A DNA stretch of 34,093 nt, from positions 1 to 34,093 of the forward strand of contig NZ_LMUW01000040.1 in NCBI RefSeq assembly GCF_009765735.1. Direction: 5' to 3'. The notes beneath the pieces were generated by a model. That model saw only the letters and a list, made by a program, of their open reading frames with translations. It made no database searches and was not told the origin of the DNA. The translations under genes were made by a program, and so were the position numbers. This stretch comes from Xenophilus sp. L33 (GTDB lineage: Bacteria > Pseudomonadota > Gammaproteobacteria > Burkholderiales > Burkholderiaceae_C). Of this stretch, positions 24,351-31,461 are shown piece after piece (positions within the stretch are counted from its first letter, which is position 1; the number at the start of each line of letters is the position of its first letter).

Positions 24351-24388
24351 TCTCTTCTCTCGTTCCTGTTCTCTTTCCCTTTCTCGCC
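24351..24388. other. Pyrimidine-rich, G-poor spacer inside the GTPase/roadblock module
   Basis: Thirty-eight bases just after the first roadblock stop are nearly all C and T (three G, no A). This breaks the otherwise overlapping gene chain before the second roadblock gene. Such unstructured C/U-rich RNA is the type bound by Rho or by RNA-binding proteins; the role is a guess. Confidence 0.4.
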
Positions 24389-24438
24389 GGCTTCGGCATA
24401 TCCGCACGCACCCACGTGCATCGACCTAGGAAACCACC

Positions 24439-24801
24439 ATGGCAAGCAATCCCAAAGAGCTCCTGAACAAGCTCATGCAGACCGAGGGCGCCCTGTGCGC
24501 CGCCCTCGTCGACTACAACAGCGGCATGCTGCTGGAGTCGGTCGGCACCGGCGTGGACCTGGAGATGGCCGCCGCCGGCAACACCGAGGTGGTGCGCGCG
24601 AAGATGAAGACGATGAAGTCGCTCGGCCTGAACGACGAGATCGAGGACATCCTGATCTCGCTCGGAAAGCAGTACCACATCATCCGCCCGGTCGAGAAGC
24701 ACGACGGCCTCTTCATCTACTACGTGCTGGACCGCTCCCGCGCCAACCTGGCGATGGCCCGCCGCAAGGTGCTGGAGGCGGAGGCCTCGGCGGTCATCTA
24801 G
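24439..24801 (+). CDS. Second roadblock/LC7-like protein of the GTPase module
   Basis: This 120-residue protein has a roadblock-like pattern: helix KELLNKLMQTEGALCAALVDYNSGMLLESVG (split, 6-20 and 21-36), the helix DLEMAAAGNTEVVRAKMKTM (40-59), strands EDILISLGKQYHIIRPV (69-85) and GLFIYYVLDR (90-99), then a C-terminal helix RANLAMARRKVLEAEA. This layout matches small stand-alone proteins linked to roadblock domains in Proteobacteria. The ATG at 24439 follows CTAGGAAACCACC, giving a ribosome site. It begins 89 bases after the first roadblock gene, past a CT-rich spacer, so it may be expressed at a different level. It converges on the EamA gene with three bases between stops. Confidence 0.8.
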   Translation: MASNPKELLNKLMQTEGALCAALVDYNSGMLLESVGTGVDLEMAAAGNTEVVRAKMKTMKSLGLNDEIEDILISLGKQYHIIRPVEKHDGLFIYYVLDRSRANLAMARRKVLEAEASAVI

Positions 24802-24804
24802 GGC

Positions 24805-25647
24805 TCAGAGGCCGAGGCAGATCGCCCCGGCCGCGACCACCAGGCACGAGCACCACTGCGCGAGGCCGACCTTCTCGCGCAGGAACAGCCGCCCGATGAG
24901 CACCGCGAAGACCACGCTGGTCTCGCGCAGCGCCGACACGGTGCCCATCGCGCCCGATTGCATCGCCCAGATCACGATGCCGTAGGCGGCGATCGAGACC
25001 AGCCCGCCGATGCACGACGACAGCACCATGCGCGGCTCGTCGCGCACGGGCGCCCACAGCGCAGCCGTTCCGCGCATCGCGATGAAGGGCAGCGGCATCA
25101 GCCAGTTCAGCATGAACATCCACGGCGTGTAGGCGAGCATGCGGCCGTCCGAGACCCGGATGCCGATGCCGTCGATCACGGTGTAGACCGCGATCGTCGC
25201 GCCGGTGGCCAGGGCGGCCAGCAGGCCCGGGCGCGACAGCCTGTCGCCGCGCAGCGCCAGCGAGACGATGCCACCCGAGATGAGCAGCACGCCCAGCGCG
25301 TGCACCGGGCCGATGGATTCACGCGCGAAGAGCGCGGCCCCCAAGGTCACCAGCAAGGGCGACGAGCCGCGCGCGATCGGATAGGCGCGCGCCAGGTCGG
25401 TGCCGCGGTAGGCCCACACGAGGCAGAGGTTGTAGGCGATGTGCGTCAGGCCCGAGGCCACGATGTACGGCCAGGCGGCCGCGACCGGCCAGGGCGAGAA
25501 CAGCACCACCACCGTCGAGGCCGCGGCCATCGCCATCGCGATCCAGGTCATCGAGACGAAGCGGTCGCGGTGGCCGTGCAGCATCGCGTTCCAGCTGGCG
25601 TGCAGGAAGGCCGCGAAGAGGACGAGGGCGCCGGTCGAGCTGAGCAT
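24805..25647 (-). CDS. EamA/DMT-superfamily transporter
   Basis: This 280-residue inner-membrane protein has about ten hydrophobic segments arranged as two EamA repeats; examples are ALVLFAAFLHASWNAML (7-23), LGVLLISGGIVSLAL near 118-131 and the terminal SCLVVAAGAICLGL. Members export or exchange metabolites, amino acids or drugs; the substrate cannot be assigned. The ATG at 25647 begins MLSSTGALVL with no obvious ribosome site. It is a single gene, 89 bases after the efflux outer-membrane gene on the same strand, and is not overlapped by it; co-transcription with the efflux operon is possible but unproved. Confidence 0.88.
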   Translation of the reverse strand: MLSSTGALVLFAAFLHASWNAMLHGHRDRFVSMTWIAMAMAAASTVVVLFSPWPVAAAWPYIVASGLTHIAYNLCLVWAYRGTDLARAYPIARGSSPLLVTLGAALFARESIGPVHALGVLLISGGIVSLALRGDRLSRPGLLAALATGATIAVYTVIDGIGIRVSDGRMLAYTPWMFMLNWLMPLPFIAMRGTAALWAPVRDEPRMVLSSCIGGLVSIAAYGIVIWAMQSGAMGTVSALRETSVVFAVLIGRLFLREKVGLAQWCSCLVVAAGAICLGL

Positions 25648-25736
25648 GCAGGGCCCGGCCGGCCGCGCGGCCGGGGGCTGAAAGTTGTCTAGACATCTTA
25701 ACCCGCACGCGGCGGGTGCCGCCCGGCAGTCCGAAG

Positions 25737-27212
25737 TCAGGGCCGGGCGTCCGCCACCGCGGCACCGTCGGCGCCGTTGCCGCCCAGCGCGAGGTAGAGC
25801 TGCGCCGTGTCCATGAAGCGCTGCGCCTCGGCCCGCACGTAGCCCAGGCGCGCCTGCTGGTAGGCGCGCTGCGCGTCCAGCACCTGCAGGATGCCGACCA
25901 CGCCTTCGTTGTAGCCCTTGCGGGTCATGTCCAGCGTGTCGCTGGCGGCGGCCAGCGCCCGCTGCTGCGCCTGCAGCTGGTCGGCCCCGTTGTCCAGCGC
26001 CTGCAGCGAATCGGCGACCTGGCCGAAGGCCACCAGCACCGACTGCTCGTAGTTGGCGGCGCTGGCGCGCATCGCGTCGACCGAGGCGCGCTGCTCGGCT
26101 CGCAGCGTGCCGCCGTCGAAGAGCGGCGCGGTCAGGCCCGCGGCCAGGTTGAAGACGGTGCTGTCGCGGTCGAAGAGCTGGCTCAGCTTGACCGACTGCA
26201 CGCCGCCGCCGGCGGTGAGCGTGATGTGCGGATAGAGGTTGGCCGTGGCGACGCCGACCGCGGCGGTGGACGCATGCAGCTGCGCCTCGGCCGCCAGGAT
26301 GTCGGGCCGGCGTCGCGCCGTCTCCGAGGGCAGGCTGACGGGCAGCCGGGTCGGCAGCTTCAGATCCGCGAGCGCCAGTTCGACCGGCTCCGCGTCGGCG
26401 GCCGGCTGGCCCAGCACCACCGCCAGCGCATGGCGAGCGACCGCGAGGTCCTGGTGCAGCGGCGGCAGCAGGGTGGTGTCGCTCGCCAGCTGGCTCTGGG
26501 CGCTGACGATGTCCAGGCGCGACACCGTGCCGGCGTCGAAGGCCACCTGCACCAGCCGCAGGTTCTCGCGGTCCTGCGCCAGGATGGCCTCGACCGTGGC
26601 GATCTGGGTGCGCAGCGAGGCGATCTTCAGCGCCTGCATCACCGCGTTGCCGCTGACCGCCAGCCGCGCCGCGGCCAGCTGCTGCTGCTGGTACGTGGCG
26701 AGCGCGCGGCTCTGCTCGACCGAGCGCGCCATGCCGCCGGTGTAGTCGAGCGTGTAGCTGATGGTCGGGCCGATCGCGAAGTAGGTGAAGGGCGGGATGG
26801 TGGTGGAGTCGCCGAACAGCTCCGCGCCGTATTTCTGGCGGCCGGCGCCGGCCGTGAGCCCGACCTGCGGCGCCAGCGTGCCCGCCTGCGCGGCGGCCAG
26901 CTCCTGGGCCTGCGCGAGGTTGGCGGCGGCGGCCGCGAGCGTGCGGTTGCCGGCCAGCGCGCGCTGCACCACCTGGTCGAGCGGCGCCGAGTGGAAGAGC
27001 TGCCACCAGTCGCCCTCGGCCGCCTGGCCGAGCAGCACCTGCTGCGCGTCCTTGTCGTTCGGGTTCGGCTTCTCGACCCGCAGCGTGTCGGCGGTGTAGC
27101 GGTCGGCCGCGGGCGGCGTTGGCCGGGTGAAGTCGGGGCCCAGCGCACAGCCGCACAGCAGCGCGGCGGAAGCCAGCGCCAGGAGTGAAAGCGAGAAAGC
27201 GGACCTGTTCAT
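25737..27212 (-). CDS. Outer-membrane efflux channel lipoprotein (NodT/OprM family)
   Basis: This 491-residue protein is the TolC-like outer-membrane duct of the adjacent efflux pump. The N-terminus has a lipoprotein signal peptide with lipobox LLCGC and the acylated cysteine C22, followed by ALGPDFTRPTPP, characteristic of RND/MFS-linked NodT proteins. Two repeated halves each carry a long helical hairpin with Ala/Gln-rich coils (AAAAANLAQAQELAAAQAG region, 93-111; and ASAANYEQSVLVAFGQVADSLQ later), which build the periplasmic alpha-barrel. The start overlaps the stop of the MFS gene by four bases (ATGA). It ends the four-gene marR-hlyD-MFS-nodT unit. Confidence 0.93.
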   Translation of the reverse strand: MNRSAFSLSLLALASAALLCGCALGPDFTRPTPPAADRYTADTLRVEKPNPNDKDAQQVLLGQAAEGDWWQLFHSAPLDQVVQRALAGNRTLAAAAANLAQAQELAAAQAGTLAPQVGLTAGAGRQKYGAELFGDSTTIPPFTYFAIGPTISYTLDYTGGMARSVEQSRALATYQQQQLAAARLAVSGNAVMQALKIASLRTQIATVEAILAQDRENLRLVQVAFDAGTVSRLDIVSAQSQLASDTTLLPPLHQDLAVARHALAVVLGQPAADAEPVELALADLKLPTRLPVSLPSETARRRPDILAAEAQLHASTAAVGVATANLYPHITLTAGGGVQSVKLSQLFDRDSTVFNLAAGLTAPLFDGGTLRAEQRASVDAMRASAANYEQSVLVAFGQVADSLQALDNGADQLQAQQRALAAASDTLDMTRKGYNEGVVGILQVLDAQRAYQQARLGYVRAEAQRFMDTAQLYLALGGNGADGAAVADARP

Positions 27213-28750
27213 TCCATCACCACCGAAGCCGCATCCTTGCTCGTCGCCGCCTTGCGCAGCAGCATCACCAGCGGCACCGCGCACAGCGTGAGCACCATCA
27301 TCAGCTTGAAGTCGTCGTTGTAGGCAATCATGGCGGCCTGCGTGCTGACCGTCGCGTTCAGCGCGGCCAGGCCGTCGACCGTCGAAGGCACCGCATGCAG
27401 GTGCAGGATGTCGCTGTAGGGCGTGACCTGCTCGGCCAGCCGCGAATGCATCGCCTGCGTGTTGCGGGTCAGGAGCGTCTCGACCGCGGAGATGCCGACG
27501 CTGCTGCCGACGTTGCGCACCAGGCTGAAGAGCGCGGTGCCCTCGTTGCGCAGCACCTGCGGCAGGGTGGCGAAAGTGATCGCGGCCAGCGGCACGTAGA
27601 CGAAGCCGGTGCCCAGGCCTTGCGTCAGGCCCGACCAGACGATCGGCGGCGTGTCCATCTGAAGGTAGAAGCGGGTCATCTGCCAGAGCGAGAAGGCGGT
27701 CAGGCAGAAGCCGAAGCCGATGATGACGCGCGTGTCGACCTTGCCGACCAGCCGGCCGACGATGAACATCGCCGCCAGCGTGCCGACGCCGCGTGGCGCG
27801 GTCACCAGGCCGGTCAGCACCACCGGGTAGTTCAGGAGCTCCTGCAGCAGCGGCGGCAGCAGCGCCAAAGTGGCGAACAGCACCACGCCGACCACGAAGA
27901 TGAACAGGTTGCCGGTCACGAAGTTGCGGTCCTTGAACAGAGCCAGGCTCACGAAGGACGGCTTGTCGGTGGTGAAGGTGTGGACGATGAACAGGTAGAA
28001 GGCCAGCCCGGAGACGATCGCCTCGATCCAGATCTCGGTGGAGGCGAACCAGTCGAGCGTCTGGCCGCGATCGAGCATCACCTGGAAGGCGCCGATCGCC
28101 AGGCTCAGCATGGCGAAGCCGAAGAAGTCGAAGCGCGACTTGCGGATCTCCGTCTCGGGCATGAAGCCGGCGATGCCGAGGAAGGCCAGGATGCCGAAGG
28201 GCACGTTGATGTAGAAGACCCAGCGCCAACTGTAGTTCTCGGTCAGCCAGCCGCCCAGCGCCGGGCCGAGGATCGGCCCGATGGTCACCGCCATGACCCA
28301 CAGCGCCATCGCCTTCGCATGCCGCTCGGGCGGGTTGATGTCGAGCAGCACCGCCTGCGACATCGGGATCAAAGCGGCGCCGCAGATGCCCTGCAGCAGC
28401 CGGGCGACGACGATCTCGGGCAGCGTCTGCGCCAGCCCGCAGAGCGCGGACGAAATGGTGAAGCCCACCACCGAGAACATGAACACGCGCTTGCGGCCGA
28501 TCTGCCCGGCCAGCCAGCCGCTCAGCGGCGTCATGATCGCCGCCGCGACGATGTACGAGGTGAGCACCCAGGTCATCTGGTCCTGCGTGGCCGACAGCGA
28601 GCCCTGGATGCGCGGCAGCGCCACGTTGGCGATCGTGTTGTCGAGCGCCTGCATGATCGACGCCAGGATCACCGACAGCGTGATGAACAGCCGGTGCGGC
28701 GCGCCGGCCGCGGGTGCGGCCTTCGCGCTGGCGGCTGCGGCGGCGCTCAT
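27209..28750 (-). CDS. DHA2-family MFS efflux transporter, EmrB-like (14 TM)
   Basis: This 513-residue inner-membrane protein has 14 predicted helices. Diagnostic segments are ALDNTIANVALPRIQGSL (35-52) of helix 1, motif A GWLAGQIGRKRVF (78-90), and motif C-like GPILGPALGGWL (157-168 region). DHA2/EmrB pumps export hydrophobic drugs, uncouplers, phenolic acids or fatty acids with proton antiport, using an EmrA-type adaptor and an outer-membrane channel, both encoded here. The start overlaps the adaptor stop by four bases (ATGA) and its own stop overlaps the nodT start in the same way. Codon use matches the neighbours. Confidence 0.94.
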   Translation of the reverse strand: MSAAAAASAKAAPAAGAPHRLFITLSVILASIMQALDNTIANVALPRIQGSLSATQDQMTWVLTSYIVAAAIMTPLSGWLAGQIGRKRVFMFSVVGFTISSALCGLAQTLPEIVVARLLQGICGAALIPMSQAVLLDINPPERHAKAMALWVMAVTIGPILGPALGGWLTENYSWRWVFYINVPFGILAFLGIAGFMPETEIRKSRFDFFGFAMLSLAIGAFQVMLDRGQTLDWFASTEIWIEAIVSGLAFYLFIVHTFTTDKPSFVSLALFKDRNFVTGNLFIFVVGVVLFATLALLPPLLQELLNYPVVLTGLVTAPRGVGTLAAMFIVGRLVGKVDTRVIIGFGFCLTAFSLWQMTRFYLQMDTPPIVWSGLTQGLGTGFVYVPLAAITFATLPQVLRNEGTALFSLVRNVGSSVGISAVETLLTRNTQAMHSRLAEQVTPYSDILHLHAVPSTVDGLAALNATVSTQAAMIAYNDDFKLMMVLTLCAVPLVMLLRKAATSKDAASVVME

Positions 28751-29874
28751 TGCGGGCTCGCGTCGTCGGCGTCGAGGTTGCGCCCGCGGCCCCACACGCG
28801 GCGCTGGAAGCGGGTGTCGACGCTCACGTTGGCGCTCAGGCCGGCATGCAGCGCGAAGGCCGGGTCGTTCTCGTCGAGCTGGATGCGCACCGGCAGCCGC
28901 TGCACCACCTTGACCCAATTGCCGGTCGCGTTCTCGGGCGGCAGCACCGAGAACTGCGAACCGGTGCCGGGGCTCAGGCTGGTCACGGTGCCCTTGAAAT
29001 CGTGGCCGGGGTAGCTGTCGATCTCGACGCTTACCTTCTGGCCCACGCGCATGTGGGTCAACTGGTCTTCCTTGAAGTTGGCCTCGATCCAGATGTCGCT
29101 GGCCGAGACCAGCGCGAACACCGGTGCCGAGGCCGTGATGTAGGTGCCGACCTGCAGCTGGTCGACCCGGGTCGCGATGCCGTCGCTCGGCGCGTCGATG
29201 ACGGTATAGGACAGGTTCAGCTTCGCCCGGTCGAGGCGGGACTGCGCTTCCTTCACCGTCGGGTGCGCGTCCGGCGCGATGTTCGGATCGCCACCGAGAT
29301 TGGCGACCACCGCGCTGATCTGCTGGCGCACGCCGGCCAGCTGGTCGCGTGCCTCGTCCACCGAATTCCTGGCCCGGTCGAGCTGCAGCTGCGAGGCGAT
29401 GCCGGAGGCGATGAGCCGCTGCTGGCGCTCGAATTCGCGCTGCTGGTAGGCCAGCGTGTCCTGCGCCGAGGCCAGCTCCGACTGGCGCTGCCGGTAGTTG
29501 GCCTTGAGCGAGGCGATCTGCAGCCGCGCGGTGGCGAGCTGCGCCTCGGCCTCCTCGACCGCGATGCGGAAGGGCGCGTCGTCCAGCCGGAACAGCAGCT
29601 CGCCCTTGTGCACGAACTGGTTGTCCTTCACCGCCAGCTCCGACACGCGGCCGGCGACGTTGGCGCTGATCGCGACCCGCGCGGCCTGCACGTAGGCGTC
29701 GTCGGTGGTCTCGTAGCGGCCGCCGCTCAGGTAGAAGTAGATGGCGAGCACGGCCACGACCACCGGCGCGAGCAGCATCAGCGGCAGCCGCAGGCGGCGC
29801 TTCCAGCCCGGCCTGGCGGGCACCGGTTGCACGATCTCGGAGGCGGGCAATGCCGCTTGTTCGCCGTTGCTCAT
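28747..29874 (-). CDS. HlyD/EmrA-family membrane-fusion protein
   Basis: This 375-residue periplasmic adaptor has a cytoplasmic N-terminus of about 30 residues, one inner-membrane helix (LPLMLLAPVVVAVLAIYFYL, 30-49), the EmrA motif TTDDAYVQA (56-64), a lipoyl half-motif (NVAGRVSELAVKDNQFVHKG, 73-92), a long coiled-coil hairpin (about 100-210) and the second half-motif plus beta-barrel (SYTVIDAPSDGIA then VFALVSASDIWIEANFKE). It links the MFS pump with the NodT duct. Its ATG overlaps the stop of the marR gene by four bases, and its stop overlaps the MFS start likewise. Confidence 0.94.
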   Translation of the reverse strand: MSNGEQAALPASEIVQPVPARPGWKRRLRLPLMLLAPVVVAVLAIYFYLSGGRYETTDDAYVQAARVAISANVAGRVSELAVKDNQFVHKGELLFRLDDAPFRIAVEEAEAQLATARLQIASLKANYRQRQSELASAQDTLAYQQREFERQQRLIASGIASQLQLDRARNSVDEARDQLAGVRQQISAVVANLGGDPNIAPDAHPTVKEAQSRLDRAKLNLSYTVIDAPSDGIATRVDQLQVGTYITASAPVFALVSASDIWIEANFKEDQLTHMRVGQKVSVEIDSYPGHDFKGTVTSLSPGTGSQFSVLPPENATGNWVKVVQRLPVRIQLDENDPAFALHAGLSANVSVDTRFQRRVWGRGRNLDADDASPQ

Positions 29875-30365
29875 GATGCGGCCTGCTTCGTCGTTGCGGC
29901 CTTGGCGCCGCGCGTGGGCGTGGTCTCGGGCGCCGGGTCCTCGAGCGCCGAGGCATTGGCATGCAGCCGCTCCAGCACGTCGAGGAAGACTTCGCGGTCC
30001 TGCTTGCTGACGCCGGCGAACATCTCGGAGCGGGTCACCTCCACCAGGCGCCAGATTTCCTTGAGCAGCGGCGCGGCCTTGTCGGTGAGGTAGAGGCGCC
30101 GGGCGCGCCGGTCGGCCGGATCGGGCCGGCGCTCCAGGATGCGGTCGGCCTCCATGCGGTCGAGGATGCGCACCATGGTCATCGGCTCGATGTCGGTGAG
30201 GTCGGCCAGCCGCGACTGGCTGACGCCTTCGTTCTGCTCCAGCTGCGCCAGGGCCTTGCACTGCATCAAGGTCAGCGAAATCTCGCTGGCGTGCTGCTCG
30301 AAGCGCAGCACGTAGCGGCGGCTCAGGTCCCTCAACAGGAAACCGAAATTGCGAATGCGATCCAT
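29871..30365 (-). CDS. MarR-family regulator heading the efflux operon
   Basis: This 164-residue regulator has a MarR winged helix-turn-helix: VSQSRLADLTDIEPMTMVRI (48-67) and a wing with DPADRRARRLYLT (81-93). A basic, Thr/Ala-rich tail follows residue 140. It is the first gene of the marR-hlyD-MFS-nodT transcript, joined by ATGA overlap, an arrangement typical of EmrR-like repressors that respond to the exported phenolic or drug. The ATG at 30365 gives MDRIRNFGFLLRDL; no clear ribosome site is seen. A DNA site in the AT-rich upstream region (30400-30432) is likely but not resolved. Confidence 0.92.
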   Translation of the reverse strand: MDRIRNFGFLLRDLSRRYVLRFEQHASEISLTLMQCKALAQLEQNEGVSQSRLADLTDIEPMTMVRILDRMEADRILERRPDPADRRARRLYLTDKAAPLLKEIWRLVEVTRSEMFAGVSKQDREVFLDVLERLHANASALEDPAPETTPTRGAKAATTKQAAS

Positions 30366-30401
30366 GCGGGCGACGACCTCAAAAAATCCGTAGCGGATGA
30401 G

Positions 30402-30410
30402 ATTGTATCA
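30402..30410 (-). promoter_or_regulatory. Predicted extended -10 promoter element of the efflux operon
   Basis: Read on the minus strand, TGATACAAT matches TGnTATAAT at all but one base and lies 37 bases upstream of the marR start. No good -35 is seen, which is usual for extended -10 promoters. The surrounding 30 bases are unusually AT-rich. Confidence 0.45.
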
Positions 30411-30476
30411 AATGTTATTATAAATCCGCCAGCACGAGCCGCCTGTAAAGTACGCCGGGCATTCAAGGAGAACGCC

Positions 30477-31049
30477 GTGCTGTTGTTCATCGTCGGGCTG
30501 GTCGTGTTTCTCGGCATCCACTCGGTGGCGATCGTCGCGCCGGCCTGGCGCGACGCGCAGGTCGCCCGTCACGAGGGCGCCTGGAAGGGCATCTATTCGC
30601 TGATCTCGCTGGTCGGCCTGGTGCTGCTGATCTACGGCTACGGCATGGCCCGGCAGGTGACGCCGGTGGTCTGGTCACCGCCGACCTTCATGCGGCACAT
30701 CGCGCTCCTGGTGATGCTGCCGGTCTTCCCGCTGTTCCTGGCCGCCTACCTGCCGGGCCGCATCAAGACGATGGCGAAGCATCCGATGCTGCTTTCGGTG
30801 AAGTTCTGGACCCTGGCGCACCTGCTGGCCAACGGCACCCTGGTCGACATGATCCTGTTCGGCGCCTTCCTGGCCTGGGCGGTGGCGGACCGCATCGCGG
30901 TCAAGAAGCGGCCGGTGCCGCGCGTGGTGCCTGGCGCGCCGCCGTCCGCGGCCAACGACGCGATCGCGCTCATTGGCGGCCTGGTCGTCTATGCCGCCTT
31001 CATCGCGGGCGTGCACCGCTGGATGGTCGGCGTCTCGCCGCTGATGTGA
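30477..31049 (+). CDS. NnrU-family integral membrane protein
   Basis: This 190-residue protein begins with a GTG at 30477, set by a perfectly spaced AAGGAG six bases upstream, MLLFIVGLVVFLGIHSVAIVAP. Five to six hydrophobic helices follow with the family features FLGIHS (11-16), YSLISLVGLVLLIYGYG (40-56), KHPMLLSVKFWTLAHLLANG (101-120) and a final VVYAAFIAGVHRWMVG. The HP..K..H pattern contains conserved histidines (H102, H115) that could bind heme or another cofactor. NnrU was named for a nitrite/nitric-oxide reduction gene in Rhodobacter, and a plant relative (Z-ISO) is a heme-dependent carotene isomerase; function here is unproved. It is monocistronic, divergent from the marR operon, and ends at a strong terminator. 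Confidence 0.92.
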   Translation: MLLFIVGLVVFLGIHSVAIVAPAWRDAQVARHEGAWKGIYSLISLVGLVLLIYGYGMARQVTPVVWSPPTFMRHIALLVMLPVFPLFLAAYLPGRIKTMAKHPMLLSVKFWTLAHLLANGTLVDMILFGAFLAWAVADRIAVKKRPVPRVVPGAPPSAANDAIALIGGLVVYAAFIAGVHRWMVGVSPLM

Positions 31050-31071
31050 ACGCGCCCGCCGCACCATGAAA

Positions 31072-31093
31072 AAAGCCCGCCGAAGCGGGCTTT
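31072..31093. terminator. Strong bidirectional Rho-independent terminator
   Basis: AAAGCCCGC (31072-31080) pairs with GCGGGCTTT (31085-31093) around a CGAA tetraloop. A-tract on the left and TTTCT on the right give a U-run in both directions, so it can end the nnrU-like transcript and the convergent His-rich peptide transcript. Confidence 0.92.
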
Positions 31094-31108
31094 CTGCGCA
31101 ATGCCGGA

Positions 31109-31270
31109 TCAGCCGACCCAATGGCACGACTTGTGATGGTGGTGATCCCAATGGCAGACCTGGTGGCCATGGTGATGGTGGTACTCGTCGGCCGAGGCGG
31201 TCACGGGTGCCAGCACGGCGAGGCCGCCGATGGCCATGAGGGCGGAGAGAAAGAGGGATTTGATTTTCAT
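31109..31270 (-). CDS. Small secreted His/Cys/Trp-rich peptide
   Basis: This 53-residue gene encodes a classical signal peptide, MKIKSLFLSALMAIGGLAVL then APVTASA (1-27), with likely cleavage after ASA. The mature part, 26 residues, begins DEYHHHHGH and contains two similar Cys-His-Trp units, CHWDHHHH and CHWVG, giving ten histidines, two cysteines and two tryptophans. This composition suggests binding of Zn, Ni, Cu or heme in the periplasm; that is inferred. The ATG at 31270 is set by the signal peptide start and an AAGG upstream. The strong terminator at 31072-31093 lies just downstream, supporting an expressed gene. The frame is open upstream but without similarity to secretion signals. 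Confidence 0.82.
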   Translation of the reverse strand: MKIKSLFLSALMAIGGLAVLAPVTASADEYHHHHGHQVCHWDHHHHKSCHWVG

Positions 31271-31461
31271 TGCAGGTACCTTGATGGGTTGAACACAACG
31301 CGTGGGAAGCCGCGCTTCGTCACGAAATGATTCTGCGACCCTCGGACGGCGATTTGGGATGCCAAGAGGAGCATTGGGACGCAGGACAAATCCTTCAAAC
31401 TTTCGTGGTCGTATCTTCGAAGGCTCGCTCCGCAAGCACTTTTCAGCCCCGAGGAATGACC

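Noticed and set aside
25648..27156. Long extension of the EamA frame into the efflux gene
   Set aside because: The transporter begins MLSSTGALVLF at 25647; the rest is an out-of-frame shadow of the NodT gene.
30381..30398. Attenuator-like hairpin (ATCCG-CTA-CGGAT then T-run on the minus strand) before marR
   Set aside because: The stem is only five base pairs and the predicted start at about 30395 would fall inside it, so attenuation is unlikely.
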